Positions 1 to 9,837 of a stretch of DNA of 34,052 bases are shown here, in pieces. Below the pieces are notes generated by a model that worked only from the letters and a program-made list of their open reading frames with translations, did not search any database and had not been told where the DNA came from. Position numbers and translations under genes: made by a program. The stretch comes from Betaproteobacteria bacterium SCGC AG-212-J23 (GTDB lineage: Bacteria > Pseudomonadota > Gammaproteobacteria > Burkholderiales > SG8-39): the NCBI GenBank assembly GCA_001644455.1, contig LSTF01000037.1, positions 1 to 34,052 on the forward strand, in the 5' to 3' direction. Position 1 is the first letter of the stretch, and each line of letters opens with the position of its first letter.

Positions 1-467
1 TTGAGCTCGTCGTGCACGATCGCCTTGGAGGTCATCGCCTCCACTTCGTCGTAGACCGCAGGCAGCTCCTCGTACTCGGCGGTGATGAGATGCACCGCCT
101 CCTCCGCGACGTGCGGGTCGGCGGCGAGCACCACCGCCACCGGCTCGCCGACATGGCGTACCTTGTCGACGGCGAGGATCGGCTGATCATGGAAGGCGGG
201 GCCGTAGTACGGCTCCGGGATCACCTTCCTGACCTCCGCCGCGGTGACCACGCTGTGCACCCCGGCCAAAGCACGCGCCGCGGAAGTATCGATGCGCTTG
301 ATCCGGCCGTGCGCCACGCTGGAGCGGAAAATCTTGCCGTACAGCATCCCGGGCAGGCGCAGGTTGTGCACGTACTCGGCCTTGCCCGTGACCTTGAGCC
401 ACGACTCGAGCCGCGGCACCGAGCGCCCGACCTGCGGGGTCTCAGTGGCTTGCGTGGCGCGCTTCAT
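1..467 (-). CDS. Molybdopterin-binding subunit of a xanthine/CO dehydrogenase-family enzyme (5' part only)
   Basis: This is the N-terminal ~155 residues of a large molybdenum-cofactor subunit; the gene runs off the left edge of the window. The start is the ATG at 467, giving MKRATQATETPQ. The recognisable 'hammerhead' N-terminal domain follows: GRSVPRLES, LKVTGKAEYVHNLRLPGM, FRSSVAHGRI, VRHVGEPVAVVLA and ITAEYEELPAV are all typical of CoxL/XdhB-type proteins. The enzyme would hydroxylate or oxidise a small substrate (an aromatic N-heterocycle, aldehyde or CO) and pass electrons to 2Fe-2S and FAD subunits. The active-site loop that separates true CO dehydrogenases from other members lies outside the window, so the substrate cannot be assigned. 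It overlaps the upstream FAD-subunit gene by 26 bp, which implies co-translation. Confidence 0.9.
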   Translation of the reverse strand, partial: MKRATQATETPQVGRSVPRLESWLKVTGKAEYVHNLRLPGMLYGKIFRSSVAHGRIKRIDTSAARALAGVHSVVTAAEVRKVIPEPYYGPAFHDQPILAVDKVRHVGEPVAVVLAADPHVAEEAVHLITAEYEELPAVYDEVEAMTSKAIVHDEL

Positions 468-1215
468 CGATGGCTCTCTTCAGGTAGACGCGCAGAAGCT
501 GCTTCTTGTACTCGCCCGAGCCGTGCAAATCACCTTCGATGTGCAAGGCTTCGGCCGCCTCCAGGGAGGCGAGCCGCGTCGGCTTGTCGGTCGCGGCGCT
601 GACCACGATGGTCGGCTTGTCGCCATCCAGGACCACCGCAACGCCGAGCGCCGGCCAGTCGTCGGCGGAGCGTGTCGTGCACTTGAGATAGGCCGCGCGC
701 TTCTTTCCGAGCGCGGGAATTTCCACCTTCGTGATCAGCTCGCCCTTCTGCAGGGTCGTCTCGAGATAGCCGCGATAGAGCGCCTCGACCGACGACGTGC
801 GCTCGCCTTTGGCGCCGGCGATGGTCACCGTTGCGCCGAGCGCGGCGAGAAGCGGCGGCAGATCCATGTGCGGATCGCCGTGGGCGAGATGCCCGCCGAG
901 CGTCGCCACGTTGCGCACCCGCACGTTCGACAGCGTGCGCAGGGTCTTCGTGATAACCGGCCAGCCCTTGCGCACCAGATCGGACTTTTCCAGCGCGCGC
1001 AGCGTCGTCATCGCGCCGATGCGCAGGCTGCCGCCGGCTTCGATGCCTTCCAGTCCCAGCCGGCGAAGCGAAACCAGGCGCGACGGACGCAGCACGCCCG
1101 CCTTCATCATCAGCATGACCGCGGTGCCGCCCGACATCGGCCGCGCGTCTGCGCTTTGCAGCGCAGAAATCGCTTCGCGCAGCGTACGCGGCTCGAGCAG
1201 CTCGAATGGCCTCAA
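442..1215 (-). CDS. FAD-binding subunit of the molybdenum hydroxylase (CoxM/CutM-like)
   Basis: This is a 257-residue medium subunit of a xanthine/CO dehydrogenase-type complex, which carries electrons through FAD. Both flavin-contacting motifs are visible: SGGTAV (family AGGTDL type) near residue 30 and TLGGHLAHGDPHMDLPPLL near residues 105-123. A CO-dehydrogenase flavoprotein C-terminal domain follows. The start is TTG at 1215, preceded by a strong AGGAGG ribosome-binding site. Length is normal to slightly short for the family (about 260-290). The molybdopterin-subunit gene follows with a 26-bp overlap. No small 2Fe-2S subunit gene lies between the two or upstream, which is unusual because M-S-L or S-M-L orders are common; it may lie beyond the left edge. 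A hydrolase-fold gene diverges only 27 bp away. Confidence 0.92.
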   Translation of the reverse strand: MRPFELLEPRTLREAISALQSADARPMSGGTAVMLMMKAGVLRPSRLVSLRRLGLEGIEAGGSLRIGAMTTLRALEKSDLVRKGWPVITKTLRTLSNVRVRNVATLGGHLAHGDPHMDLPPLLAALGATVTIAGAKGERTSSVEALYRGYLETTLQKGELITKVEIPALGKKRAAYLKCTTRSADDWPALGVAVVLDGDKPTIVVSAATDKPTRLASLEAAEALHIEGDLHGSGEYKKQLLRVYLKRAIDEARHASH

Positions 1216-1242
1216 TGCTCCTCCTCGGGGGGCATTTTAAGC

Positions 1243-2007
1243 ATGCTAGTCTTGTCGACGCTGATCGATTTCGACCAGAGCGGGAGCGGCCCGCATCTCC
1301 TCCTCGTCCACTCGCTTCTGACCGAGCGGTCGGTGTTCGATCTCGTCCTGCCGCGGCTCGCCGCCCGCTATCGCGTCACGCGCATCAACCTGCCGGGGTT
1401 CGGCAAGTCACCCCCGCTCGTCCTGCACTCGCTCGCCGATCACGCCGACCACGTCGCCCGCGTCATGGACGAGCTGAAGCTGCCAAAGGACACCACGGTG
1501 TTCGGCAACGGCTTCGGCGCATTCGTCTGCCTGGAGCTCGCCATCCGCCACGGCAAGCGCTTCGGCCGCCTGATCGTCGCCGACACCCTCGCCGCCTTCC
1601 CCGAGCTTGGGCGCAATGCCTTCCGAGGCATGGCCGATCGCGTATCGAAGGATGGCATGGCGGTCATCCTCGACACCGCGATCGGGCGCATGTTTCCGCC
1701 GCGGTTCGCCGCGGAGCACGAGCAGATCGTCGCTGCGCGCAAGGCAGCGCTTGCGAAAGTAGACGCGCCATGCTTTGCCCGCGCCTGTCTCGCCCTGGCG
1801 TCGATGGACCTCACCGACAAGGTTCCCGGAATCAGGAATGCAACGCTGGTGCTTTGCGGGGCGCTTGATCAGACCACCCCGCCCGCCCTCGCCCGTGAAC
1901 TGGCGAAAAGGATTCCCGGCGCTCGCTACGAGGAGATTCCTGAGTCGGGCCACTGCCCGATGCTGGAGCAGCCCGAGCGCCTGGTCCAGCTGCTTACGAG
2001 CCGCTAA
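1243..2007 (+). CDS. Alpha/beta-hydrolase-fold protein with Gly at the nucleophile position
   Basis: This is a 254-residue single-domain alpha/beta-hydrolase-fold protein resembling the PcaD (3-oxoadipate enol-lactonase) / C-C hydrolase group. Visible landmarks are an oxyanion-loop sequence VHSLLTERSVFD (residues 22-33), INLPGFGKS (48-56), an acid-strand sequence LCGALDQTTPP with Asp209, and ESGHCPMLEQPE with the catalytic-type His237. The nucleophile elbow reads G88-N-G-F-G92, so the expected Ser/Cys/Asp at position 90 is Gly (codon GGC at 1510-1512). Classical ester hydrolysis is therefore unlikely unless this is a sequence error. I chose the ATG at 1243 because the family N-terminus begins right there; upstream sequence belongs to the divergent FAD-subunit gene. 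Its 3' end overlaps the convergent molybdoenzyme gene by 14 bp. Context suggests a link to the molybdenum hydroxylase pathway, but this is inference. Confidence 0.88.
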   Translation: MLVLSTLIDFDQSGSGPHLLLVHSLLTERSVFDLVLPRLAARYRVTRINLPGFGKSPPLVLHSLADHADHVARVMDELKLPKDTTVFGNGFGAFVCLELAIRHGKRFGRLIVADTLAAFPELGRNAFRGMADRVSKDGMAVILDTAIGRMFPPRFAAEHEQIVAARKAALAKVDAPCFARACLALASMDLTDKVPGIRNATLVLCGALDQTTPPALARELAKRIPGARYEEIPESGHCPMLEQPERLVQLLTSR

Positions 2008-2749
2008 ACCAGTTGTAGCCCTTGTCTTCCCAGTAGCCGCCGGGGTATTCGTTGGTGACGAAGATGGCGGCGATGTGCTTCGGGTTCTTGAAGCCGAGCT
2101 TGGTCGGCATGCGCAGCTTCATGGGGAAGCCGTACTTCGGCGGCAGGATCTGGTCGGCGTACTTGAAGCTGAGCTGTGTCTGCGGATGCAGCGCGGTCGC
2201 CATGTCGATGCTGGTCGAGTAGTCGTCCATGCACTGAATGCCGACGTACTTCGCGCTGGTGTCGGCGCCGACGCGCTGCAGGAAGTCGGAGAAGCGCACG
2301 CCGCTCCACTTGCCGATCGCGCTCCAGCCCTCGACGCAGATGTGGCGCGTGACCTGCGACACCTGCGGCAGCGCGTAGAGCTCGGGCAGCGTCCAGGGCT
2401 TGCGCTCCTTGATCATGCCGCCGAGCTCGAGCTTGTACGCGCCGCCGTCGACGTCGATGACTTCTTCCTCGGAGTAATAGGCGTTGAACGGGAAGGGTTT
2501 GGTGATGCGGCTCTCCGGGAACTCGGGGGCCAGGCGGTTCGAGCTGAACAGCCAGCCCTGCACGTCGTCGTTCCAGCCGGACATGCGCATCAGCACGTTC
2601 TGAATCTTTTCTTCCTCGGTGATCGCGCAGCCGGTGAGGAGCGCGAGCGCGCCGAGCGACAGGCCCTGCCTGAGAAACAGGCGTCGCTCCATGCGTTTCA
2701 CTTCGGGGGTGCGGAATTTCTCGAAACTCGCGCCCATGACCTTCTTCAT
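1994..2749 (-). CDS. Sulfite-oxidase-fold molybdopterin-dependent oxidoreductase, Tat-exported
   Basis: This is a 251-residue enzyme of the sulfite oxidase / MsrP (YedY) superfamily (COG2041). The N-terminus carries a twin-arginine signal (R22-R23-LFLRQ), a hydrophobic stretch and a lipobox-like LLTGC with Cys41, suggesting Tat export and possible lipidation. The molybdenum-ligating cysteine is in RHICVEGW, and the family features YALPQVSQVTRH, CMDDYSTSIDM and KYGFPMKLRMP follow. The start is ATG at 2749 with GGAGG just upstream; M20 is an alternative. It is coupled by a 4-bp ATGA overlap to the cytochrome b gene before it, so the pair probably forms a periplasmic oxidoreductase linked to the quinone pool. 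The substrate (sulfoxide, sulfite or other oxyanion) is not determined by the sequence. Confidence 0.9.
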   Translation of the reverse strand: MKKVMGASFEKFRTPEVKRMERRLFLRQGLSLGALALLTGCAITEEEKIQNVLMRMSGWNDDVQGWLFSSNRLAPEFPESRITKPFPFNAYYSEEEVIDVDGGAYKLELGGMIKERKPWTLPELYALPQVSQVTRHICVEGWSAIGKWSGVRFSDFLQRVGADTSAKYVGIQCMDDYSTSIDMATALHPQTQLSFKYADQILPPKYGFPMKLRMPTKLGFKNPKHIAAIFVTNEYPGGYWEDKGYNWFSGS

Positions 2750-3357
2750 ACGGACCTCCGTATGCGGCCGGTAATCATGCTCGGGAAGGTGCGCGGCACC
2801 AGCGCCACCATGGCGACGTGCACGGCGACGATCAGGCCGACGCCGGCCATGGCGAAGAAGTGCAGCAGGCGCGCGCCCTCGTAGTCGCCGATGTACTGCC
2901 CGTACCAGTGGAACTGCACCGGCTTCCACAGCACCAGCCCGGTGAGCACCAGCACCATCAGCAGGAAGATGAGCCCGAGATACGCCGCGCGCTGCGCGGC
3001 GTTGTAGACCGTGAGGTCGTCGTGCGCGAGCTTGCCGCGGAACGCGGCGGCGATGTCGCGCAGCACGCCGAGCGGCGAGAGCGGCAGCAGCTTGCGCCGG
3101 AAATGACCGGAGAGGATCCCGTAGGCGACGTAGACGATGCCATTCAGGACGAACAGCCACATCGCCGCGAAATGCCACTGCAGCGCCCCAGCGAGCCAGC
3201 CGCCGAGGCTAACCTGGTCGGGGAAACTGAAGTCGAACAGCGGGTCGGCGTTGTAGATGCGCCAGCCGCTCGTGATCATGACGAGGACCGCGAGCGCATT
3301 GAGCCAGTGCGCGATGCGGACGATCGGCGGGTGTACCTTGACTACTTCCGGCGCCAC
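2746..3357 (-). CDS. Cytochrome b561-like membrane subunit partnering the molybdoenzyme
   Basis: This is a 203-residue integral membrane protein of the bacterial cytochrome b561 / Ni-Fe hydrogenase b-type family. It has four main hydrophobic segments. Candidate haem-ligand histidines sit in RIAHWLNA (H17), LQWHFAAMW (H62), ARLLHFFAM (H166) and VAVHVAMV (H180), a spacing consistent with two b haems. The likely job is electron exchange between quinol and the periplasmic molybdoenzyme encoded next, with which it shares an ATGA overlap. The start is GTG at 3357, which overlaps the 3' end of cysS by 16 bp. It differs from MsrQ, which has six membrane segments, so the pair is not a canonical MsrPQ system. 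Confidence 0.88.
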   Translation of the reverse strand: MAPEVVKVHPPIVRIAHWLNALAVLVMITSGWRIYNADPLFDFSFPDQVSLGGWLAGALQWHFAAMWLFVLNGIVYVAYGILSGHFRRKLLPLSPLGVLRDIAAAFRGKLAHDDLTVYNAAQRAAYLGLIFLLMVLVLTGLVLWKPVQFHWYGQYIGDYEGARLLHFFAMAGVGLIVAVHVAMVALVPRTFPSMITGRIRRSV

Positions 3358-4694
3358 GTTGTCTTGCCCCCCTTGTCTTCCAGGATGATGCCCTTGTCCA
3401 GCAGTTCCTGGCGTATGTCGTCGGCGGCCTTGAAATCCTTACGCTTGCGCGCCGCCTCGCGGGCGGCGATGCGCTCGCTCACCCAGGCGTCGGCGTCGCT
3501 GCCCCCCTGCAGGAACTGGGACGCGTCGCGCTGCAGGATGCCGAGCACGACGCCAAGGGCGCGCAGCTGGCCTGCCGCGGCCGCATTGCCGGTATTGGCC
3601 GCCGTGGCGAGATCGAACAGGACGGAGACGGCTTCCGGCGTGCCGAAATCGTCGTCCATGGCCGCCTTGAACCGGACTGCGTGGGGTTCGTTCCAATCCA
3701 CTGCCACGGACGCATTTGTATTTTTCAAAGCCGTGTACAGGCGCGTAAGGGCGGACTTGGCGTCCTCGAGGTGCGCGTCCGAATAGTTGAGCGGACTGCG
3801 GTAGTGCGCTCGCAGGATGAAGAAGCGAACCACCTCGGCGTCGTACTTCTTGAGGATGTCGCGTACCGTGAAGAAGTTGCCGAGCGACTTCGACATCTTC
3901 TCCTCGTCGACGCGCACGAAGCCGTTGTGCATCCAGTAGTTCACGAACTTTTTACCTGCGGCGCCTTCGGACTGCGCGATCTCGTTCTCGTGGTGGGGGA
4001 ACTGCAGGTCCTGGCCCCCGCCGTGGATGTCGAACGGCTGGCCGAGGAGCTGGCGGCTCATCGCCGAGCACTCGATATGCCAGCCGGGACGCCCCTCGCC
4101 CCAGGGCGACTTCCAGGTCGGCTCGCCGGGCTTGGAGCGCTTCCAGAGCACGAAGTCGAGCGGATCCTCCTTCGACTGGTCGACGTCGACGCGCTCGCCG
4201 GCTCGCAGCTCGTCGAGCGACTTTCCGGAGAGCTTGCCGTAGCCGGGAAAGCGCCGCACGGCGTAGTTCACGTCGCCCGAGGCCGACTGGTAGGCGAGCG
4301 CCTTCTCTTCGAGCTGGCCGATCAGCTCCACCATCGGCTGCACGTACTGCGTGGCGCGCGGCTCATGGTCGGGCTTCTCCACGCCGAGCGCTGCGGCGTC
4401 CTCGTCCATGGCGCGGATGAATCGTTCCGTCAGGGCGTCGACCGGCTCGCGGTTCTCCGCGGCACGCTTGATGATCTTGTCGTCGATGTCGGTGATGTTG
4501 CGCACGTAGGTGACGCGGTAGCCGCTCACGCGCAGCCAGCGCCGCACGACGTCGAAAATCACCAGCACGCGGCCATGGCCGAGATGGCAGTAGTCGTAGA
4601 CCGTCATGCCGCAGACGTACATCCGCGCTTCGCCGGGCCGGAGGGGAGCGAAATCCTGCTTCGCCCTGCCTAGGCTGTTATAGATCTTTAGGAT
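3342..4694 (-). CDS. cysS: Cysteinyl-tRNA synthetase
   Basis: CysS charges tRNA-Cys. The class I signatures are present: HLGHGR (the HIGH motif, residues 37-42) and [11 protein letters not shown] (KMSKS). The zinc-site cysteine lies in [16 protein letters not shown] (C28 in my numbering), with GWHIECSAM and [15 protein letters not shown] further on. Length is ~450 residues, normal for the family. The start is odd: alignment from memory with other CysS N-termini (M-L-K-I-Y-N) places initiation at an ATC codon (4692-4694). No ATG, GTG or TTG lies in frame between there and the next in-frame ATG at 4622, which would delete the first 24 residues. An AAAGG sequence about 9 nt upstream of the ATC could serve as ribosome-binding site. 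The downstream cytochrome b gene overlaps its stop. Confidence 0.93.
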   Translation of the reverse strand: MLKIYNSLGRAKQDFAPLRPGEARMYVCGMTVYDYCHLGHGRVLVIFDVVRRWLRVSGYRVTYVRNITDIDDKIIKRAAENREPVDALTERFIRAMDEDAAALGVEKPDHEPRATQYVQPMVELIGQLEEKALAYQSASGDVNYAVRRFPGYGKLSGKSLDELRAGERVDVDQSKEDPLDFVLWKRSKPGEPTWKSPWGEGRPGWHIECSAMSRQLLGQPFDIHGGGQDLQFPHHENEIAQSEGAAGKKFVNYWMHNGFVRVDEEKMSKSLGNFFTVRDILKKYDAEVVRFFILRAHYRSPLNYSDAHLEDAKSALTRLYTALKNTNASVAVDWNEPHAVRFKAAMDDDFGTPEAVSVLFDLATAANTGNAAAAGQLRALGVVLGILQRDASQFLQGGSDADAWVSERIAAREAARKRKDFKAADDIRQELLDKGIILEDKGGKTTWRRK

Positions 4695-4733
4695 AGAATG
4701 CTGCCTTTCGTAGGGCCTTGAAAATATAACAGA
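4695..4733. promoter_or_regulatory. Short divergent promoter region between cysS and the TPR gene
   Basis: Only 39 bp separate the two divergent genes, and the stretch is AT-rich compared with its surroundings. TATATT on the minus strand (4723-4728) could be a -10 element for cysS. TATAAC on the plus strand (4725-4730) could be a -10 for the TPR gene, although it would give an almost leaderless transcript. No convincing -35 hexamer is visible for either, so this is a weak call based on geometry: both transcripts must begin in or near here. Confidence 0.35.
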
Positions 4734-5687
4734 ATGCGTCTGCTGACCACCTTGCTGGCGGTGGTGCTCTGTACCACGCTGCCCGCGCGCGCCGACGACC
4801 TCGATGAGGCGTCCAAGCTGCTCAAGGCCGGGCAGCGCGACCAGGCGCTCGAGCGCGTCAACCGCGTCCTCGCGCAGAAGAAGGACGATCCGAAGGCGCG
4901 TTTCCTCAAGGGCGTGATCCTCACCGAGCAGGGCAACACCAAGGAAGCGATCGACACCTTCACCAAGCTCACGCAGGATTATCCAAACCTGCCCGAGCCC
5001 TACAACAACCTGGCCGTGATCTATGCGGGCCAGGGCCAGTACGAAAAGGCGCGCGCCGCCCTCGAGCAGTCGATCCGCACCCATCCGAGCTACGCCACCG
5101 CCTACGAGAACCTGGGCGACGTCTATGCGAAGCTCGCGAGCCAGGCCTACGACAAGGCGCTGCAGCTGGACAAGTCGAATACCGGCGCCCAGAACAAGCT
5201 CTCCCTGGTCCGGGACCTGGTCGGCGGGCCCACCGCGGTTGCGGCCGTGAAGCCCGAGCCGGTCAAGCCGGAGCCGCCGGTCGCCGCGGAAAAACCGCCG
5301 GTCACGGCGGCAGTGGAGAACCCCGCGGCGCAGCCCCAGAATACGAATACGAGTGCCGACGTCCTGAAGGCCGTAAACGCCTGGGCTCAGGCCTGGTCGA
5401 AGAAGGACGCCGATGCTTACCTCGCTTTTTACGCCAAGGACTTCAAGACGCCCGGGAGCGAGGCGCGCGAGCAGTGGGAAAAGACCCGCCGCGAGCGGAT
5501 TGCGGCGCCAAAATCCATCTCCGTGGCCGTCGAACAGCCCAAAGTGACCATGCAGGGCACCGACCAGGCGAGCGTCAGCTTCCGGCAGAGTTACCGCTCG
5601 GACAAGCTGAAGAGCTCGAGCCGCAAGACCCTCGTGATGACCCGCGCCGAGGGGCGCTGGCTCATCCGCGAGGAAAACTCCAAGTGA
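4734..5687 (+). CDS. Periplasmic TPR protein with C-terminal NTF2-like domain
   Basis: This 317-residue exported protein starts at the ATG at 4734 with a signal peptide ending near PARA-D (residue ~20). About three tetratricopeptide repeats occupy residues ~24-150 (for example [24 protein letters not shown] and [14 protein letters not shown]). A Pro/Ala/Val/Glu-rich linker (~165-205) and an NTF2-like domain (~208-317) with [19 protein letters not shown] and [11 protein letters not shown] follow. The same kind of C-terminal domain closes the next protein, the Csd6-like L,D-transpeptidase-family enzyme. The two genes overlap by 4 bp (GTGA), so they are probably co-translated. A scaffold or substrate-binding role at the peptidoglycan is a reasonable inference; no enzymatic motif is visible. 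Confidence 0.88.
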   Translation: MRLLTTLLAVVLCTTLPARADDLDEASKLLKAGQRDQALERVNRVLAQKKDDPKARFLKGVILTEQGNTKEAIDTFTKLTQDYPNLPEPYNNLAVIYAGQGQYEKARAALEQSIRTHPSYATAYENLGDVYAKLASQAYDKALQLDKSNTGAQNKLSLVRDLVGGPTAVAAVKPEPVKPEPPVAAEKPPVTAAVENPAAQPQNTNTSADVLKAVNAWAQAWSKKDADAYLAFYAKDFKTPGSEAREQWEKTRRERIAAPKSISVAVEQPKVTMQGTDQASVSFRQSYRSDKLKSSSRKTLVMTRAEGRWLIREENSK

Positions 5688-6850
5688 AGATCCTCGCCCG
5701 CCTTTCCACCCTGTTGACCGCCCTGCTTCTGTCGGCCGCCGCGCTCGCCGCGACGCCCGAGGACCGCCTGGCGGAGGTCTACGCCTCGGTCGAGGCGAAC
5801 CGCCTCGACGAGGCGCTGGGCCGCATCGACGCGCTGTTGCACGACTACCCGAACTTCCGCCTCGCCCACCTGGTGCGGGGCGACCTGCTGCTGGCGCGCG
5901 CCCGCCCGCTCGAGACCTTCGGCAACGTGGTGAAGACCGTGCCGCAGGAAAAGATCGAGGGCCTGCGCGCCGAGGCGCTGGCGCGGCTGCGCGGCAAGCG
6001 CGAGCGGCCAGCGGACGACGACGCGCCGCGCACCGTGCTGCAGCTCAACGCCTCGCAGAAACACGTGCTGCTGATCGACTCGCGCCGCTCGCGACTGTAT
6101 GTTTTTGCCAACGAAGACGGCCGCGCGCGCTACGTTGCCGACTACTACGTCACGCTCGGCAAGAACGGCATCGACAAGACCCGCGAGGGCGACCAGAAAA
6201 CGCCGGTCGGCGTCTACCACGTCACCGCCAACCTGCCGCGCAGCAAGCTCACCGATTTCTACGGCGCCGGCGCCTTCCCGATCAACTATCCCAACGAGTG
6301 GGACCGGCGCCGCGGCCGCAACGGCCACGGCATCTGGCTGCACGGCGTGCCCTCCGACGTCTACAGCCGCGCACCGCGCGCGAGCGACGGCTGCATCGTG
6401 CTCGCCAACGCCGACCTGCAGTCGGTCGCGCCGATGCTGCAGGTGGGCCTGACGCCGGTGATCATCGCCGACGAGATCGAATGGAGCGACGCGCGCTCGG
6501 TTGAGGCCGAGCGCCGCTCCCTCGCCGCCGCCATCGAGCAGTGGCGCGCCGACTGGCAGAGTCGCGACACCGAGCGCTACCTCGCGCACTACTCGAAGCG
6601 CTTCTCGTCCGACAAGCAGGATTACGCCGCCTGGGCGGCGCACAAGCGCGGCGTCAACGCCGGCAAGCGCTGGATCGAGGTGGGCGTCGCCGACGTGGCG
6701 ATGTTCCGCTACCCGCGCGAGGGGGATTTCGTGATGGTGACGTTCGAGCAGGCCTACCGCTCGGACAGCCTGAAGAACACGATGCAGAAGCGCCAGTACT
6801 GGATCCGCGAGGATGGCGCGTGGAAGATCGTCTACGAGGGAGCCGCCTGA
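5684..6850 (+). CDS. Csd6/Pgp2-like L,D-transpeptidase-family protein with NTF2-like domain
   Basis: This 388-residue periplasmic protein has a signal peptide ([22 protein letters not shown]), a helical N-terminal region (~25-115), a YkuD catalytic domain (~120-265) and an NTF2-like C-terminal domain (~280-388). The catalytic sequence is IWLHGVPSD...[11 protein letters not shown], with His220 and nucleophile Cys237. The three-part layout matches Helicobacter Csd6 and Campylobacter Pgp2, which trim peptidoglycan tetrapeptides (L,D-carboxypeptidase) and set cell shape. It could instead be a cross-linking L,D-transpeptidase or a Lpp-type linkage enzyme. The start is GTG at 5684, overlapping the TPR gene's TGA, with GAGGAAAA upstream. 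The cyclophilin gene follows with a 1-bp TGATG overlap. The residue after GCI is Val rather than the common Arg. Confidence 0.88.
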   Translation: MKILARLSTLLTALLLSAAALAATPEDRLAEVYASVEANRLDEALGRIDALLHDYPNFRLAHLVRGDLLLARARPLETFGNVVKTVPQEKIEGLRAEALARLRGKRERPADDDAPRTVLQLNASQKHVLLIDSRRSRLYVFANEDGRARYVADYYVTLGKNGIDKTREGDQKTPVGVYHVTANLPRSKLTDFYGAGAFPINYPNEWDRRRGRNGHGIWLHGVPSDVYSRAPRASDGCIVLANADLQSVAPMLQVGLTPVIIADEIEWSDARSVEAERRSLAAAIEQWRADWQSRDTERYLAHYSKRFSSDKQDYAAWAAHKRGVNAGKRWIEVGVADVAMFRYPREGDFVMVTFEQAYRSDSLKNTMQKRQYWIREDGAWKIVYEGAA

Positions 6851-7422
6851 TGCTGAAGCAGCTGTTTCTGTTTTCCGCCGCCGCCATCGTGCCCATGGGC
6901 GCCGCCGCGGCCGATCCGCAGGTCGACGTGAAGACCAGCCTGGGCGATTTCCGGGTGGAGCTCTACCCGGCGAAGGCGCCGAAGAGCGTCGAGAACTTCC
7001 TGCAGTACGTGAAGTCCGGCCATTACAACGGCACGGTCTTCCACCGTGTCATTCCCGGCTTCATGGTGCAGGGCGGCGGCATGACCGCCGACATGAACCA
7101 GAAGCCGACCCGCGCGCCGATCCCGATCGAGTCGAAGAACGGGCTGAAGAACGACACCGGCACGCTCGCCATGGCGCGCACCAGCGATCCCAATTCGGCG
7201 ACGGCGCAGTTCTTCATCAACGTCAACAACAACGACTTCCTCAACTACCCCGGCCAGGACGGTAACGGCTACACGGTGTTCGGCAAGGTGGTGAGCGGCA
7301 TGGACGTGGTGAACAAGATCACGGCGGTGCAGACCGGCAATCGCGGCCCGCATCAGAACGTGCCGGTGAAACCGGTGGTGATCGAGTCGATGACGGTGGT
7401 CGGCGCCGGGGCCAAAAAGTAA
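6850..7422 (+). CDS. Secreted cyclophilin-type peptidyl-prolyl isomerase
   Basis: This 190-residue protein catalyses cis-trans isomerisation of Xaa-Pro bonds. A Sec signal peptide occupies roughly residues 1-21 (ending GAAAA-DPQV), so it acts in the periplasm like PpiA. The cyclophilin core is clear: LGDFRVELYPAKAPKSVENFLQYV, then the active-site sequence GTVFHRVIPGFMVQGGG, LAMARTSDPNSATAQFFIN and YTVFGKVVSGMDVV. The ATG at 6850 shares one base with the preceding stop, and GAGGGAG upstream is a good ribosome-binding site. In many betaproteobacteria this position has two adjacent cyclophilins (periplasmic and cytoplasmic) before lpxH; here only the exported one is present. Confidence 0.95.
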   Translation: MLKQLFLFSAAAIVPMGAAAADPQVDVKTSLGDFRVELYPAKAPKSVENFLQYVKSGHYNGTVFHRVIPGFMVQGGGMTADMNQKPTRAPIPIESKNGLKNDTGTLAMARTSDPNSATAQFFINVNNNDFLNYPGQDGNGYTVFGKVVSGMDVVNKITAVQTGNRGPHQNVPVKPVVIESMTVVGAGAKK

Positions 7423-7444
7423 ACCGCCACGTAACCGCCTCGTA

Positions 7445-8150
7445 GTGCATCTCTTCATCTCGGACCTGCACCTCAGCGCCGAGCGGTCCGAGGCGAACGA
7501 AAAATTCTTCGGCTTCATGGAGGGCAAGGCGCGCGGCGCCGCTGCCCTGTACGTCCTCGGCGACCTGTTCGAAGTGTGGGTCGGCGACGACGAGCTGAAG
7601 GAGAAGTTCAGCGGCACGGTCGCCAGCTCCTTCGCCGCGCTGACCAAGAGCGGCACCCCGCTCTACCTCATGCACGGCAACCGCGATTTCCTCCTCGGCA
7701 AGCGCTTCTGCCGCGCGACCGGCGCGACCCTTCTCGAGGACCCGACGGTGGTCGACATCGATGGCGAGCCGACGCTGCTGATGCATGGCGACACGCTGTG
7801 CACCGACGACCTCGAATACCAGGCCTGGCGCAGGAAGACGCGCAACCGCCTCCTGCAGGCCGTGTTCCTCGCGACGCCGCTCGGCGGGCGTCGCTGGATC
7901 AGCGCCAAGGTGCGCGAGAAGAGCAAGGAACTCGTCGCCGGCAAGCCTGCCGAGATCATGGACGTCAACGACGGCGCCGTGCGCGAGGCCTTCCGGCGGC
8001 ATGGCGTCACGCGGATGATCCACGGCCATACGCACCGCCCCGGCAAGCACGAGCTGGAAGTCGACGGCCGGCGCCGCGAGCGCTGGGTCCTGCCCGACTG
8101 GTACGACCCCGGCGGCTACCTCGAGATCACCCAGGGCAAGGCGAGCCTCG

Positions 8151-8161
<11 letters not shown>
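7445..8161 (+). CDS. lpxH: UDP-2,3-diacylglucosamine diphosphatase
   Basis: LpxH hydrolyses UDP-2,3-diacylglucosamine to lipid X in lipid A synthesis, as a peripheral inner-membrane calcineurin-like phosphoesterase. All metal-site motifs are visible in the 238 residues: SDLHL (D7, H9), LGDLFEVW (D40), HGNRDF (N79), MHGDT (H114) and MIHGHTHRP (H193, H195). The start is GTG at 7445; the product begins [10 protein letters not shown], as in other LpxH proteins. It follows the cyclophilin gene by 22 bp on the same strand and overlaps the convergent histidine kinase gene by 11 bp, leaving no room for a separate terminator. Confidence 0.97.
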
Positions 8162-9833
<1,672 letters not shown>

Positions 9834-9837
9834 CCGT

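Noticed and set aside
1240-1247. AGCATGCT palindrome between the FAD subunit and hydrolase genes
   Set aside because: Eight bases that include the hydrolase start codon; too short to call an operator without a comparison set.
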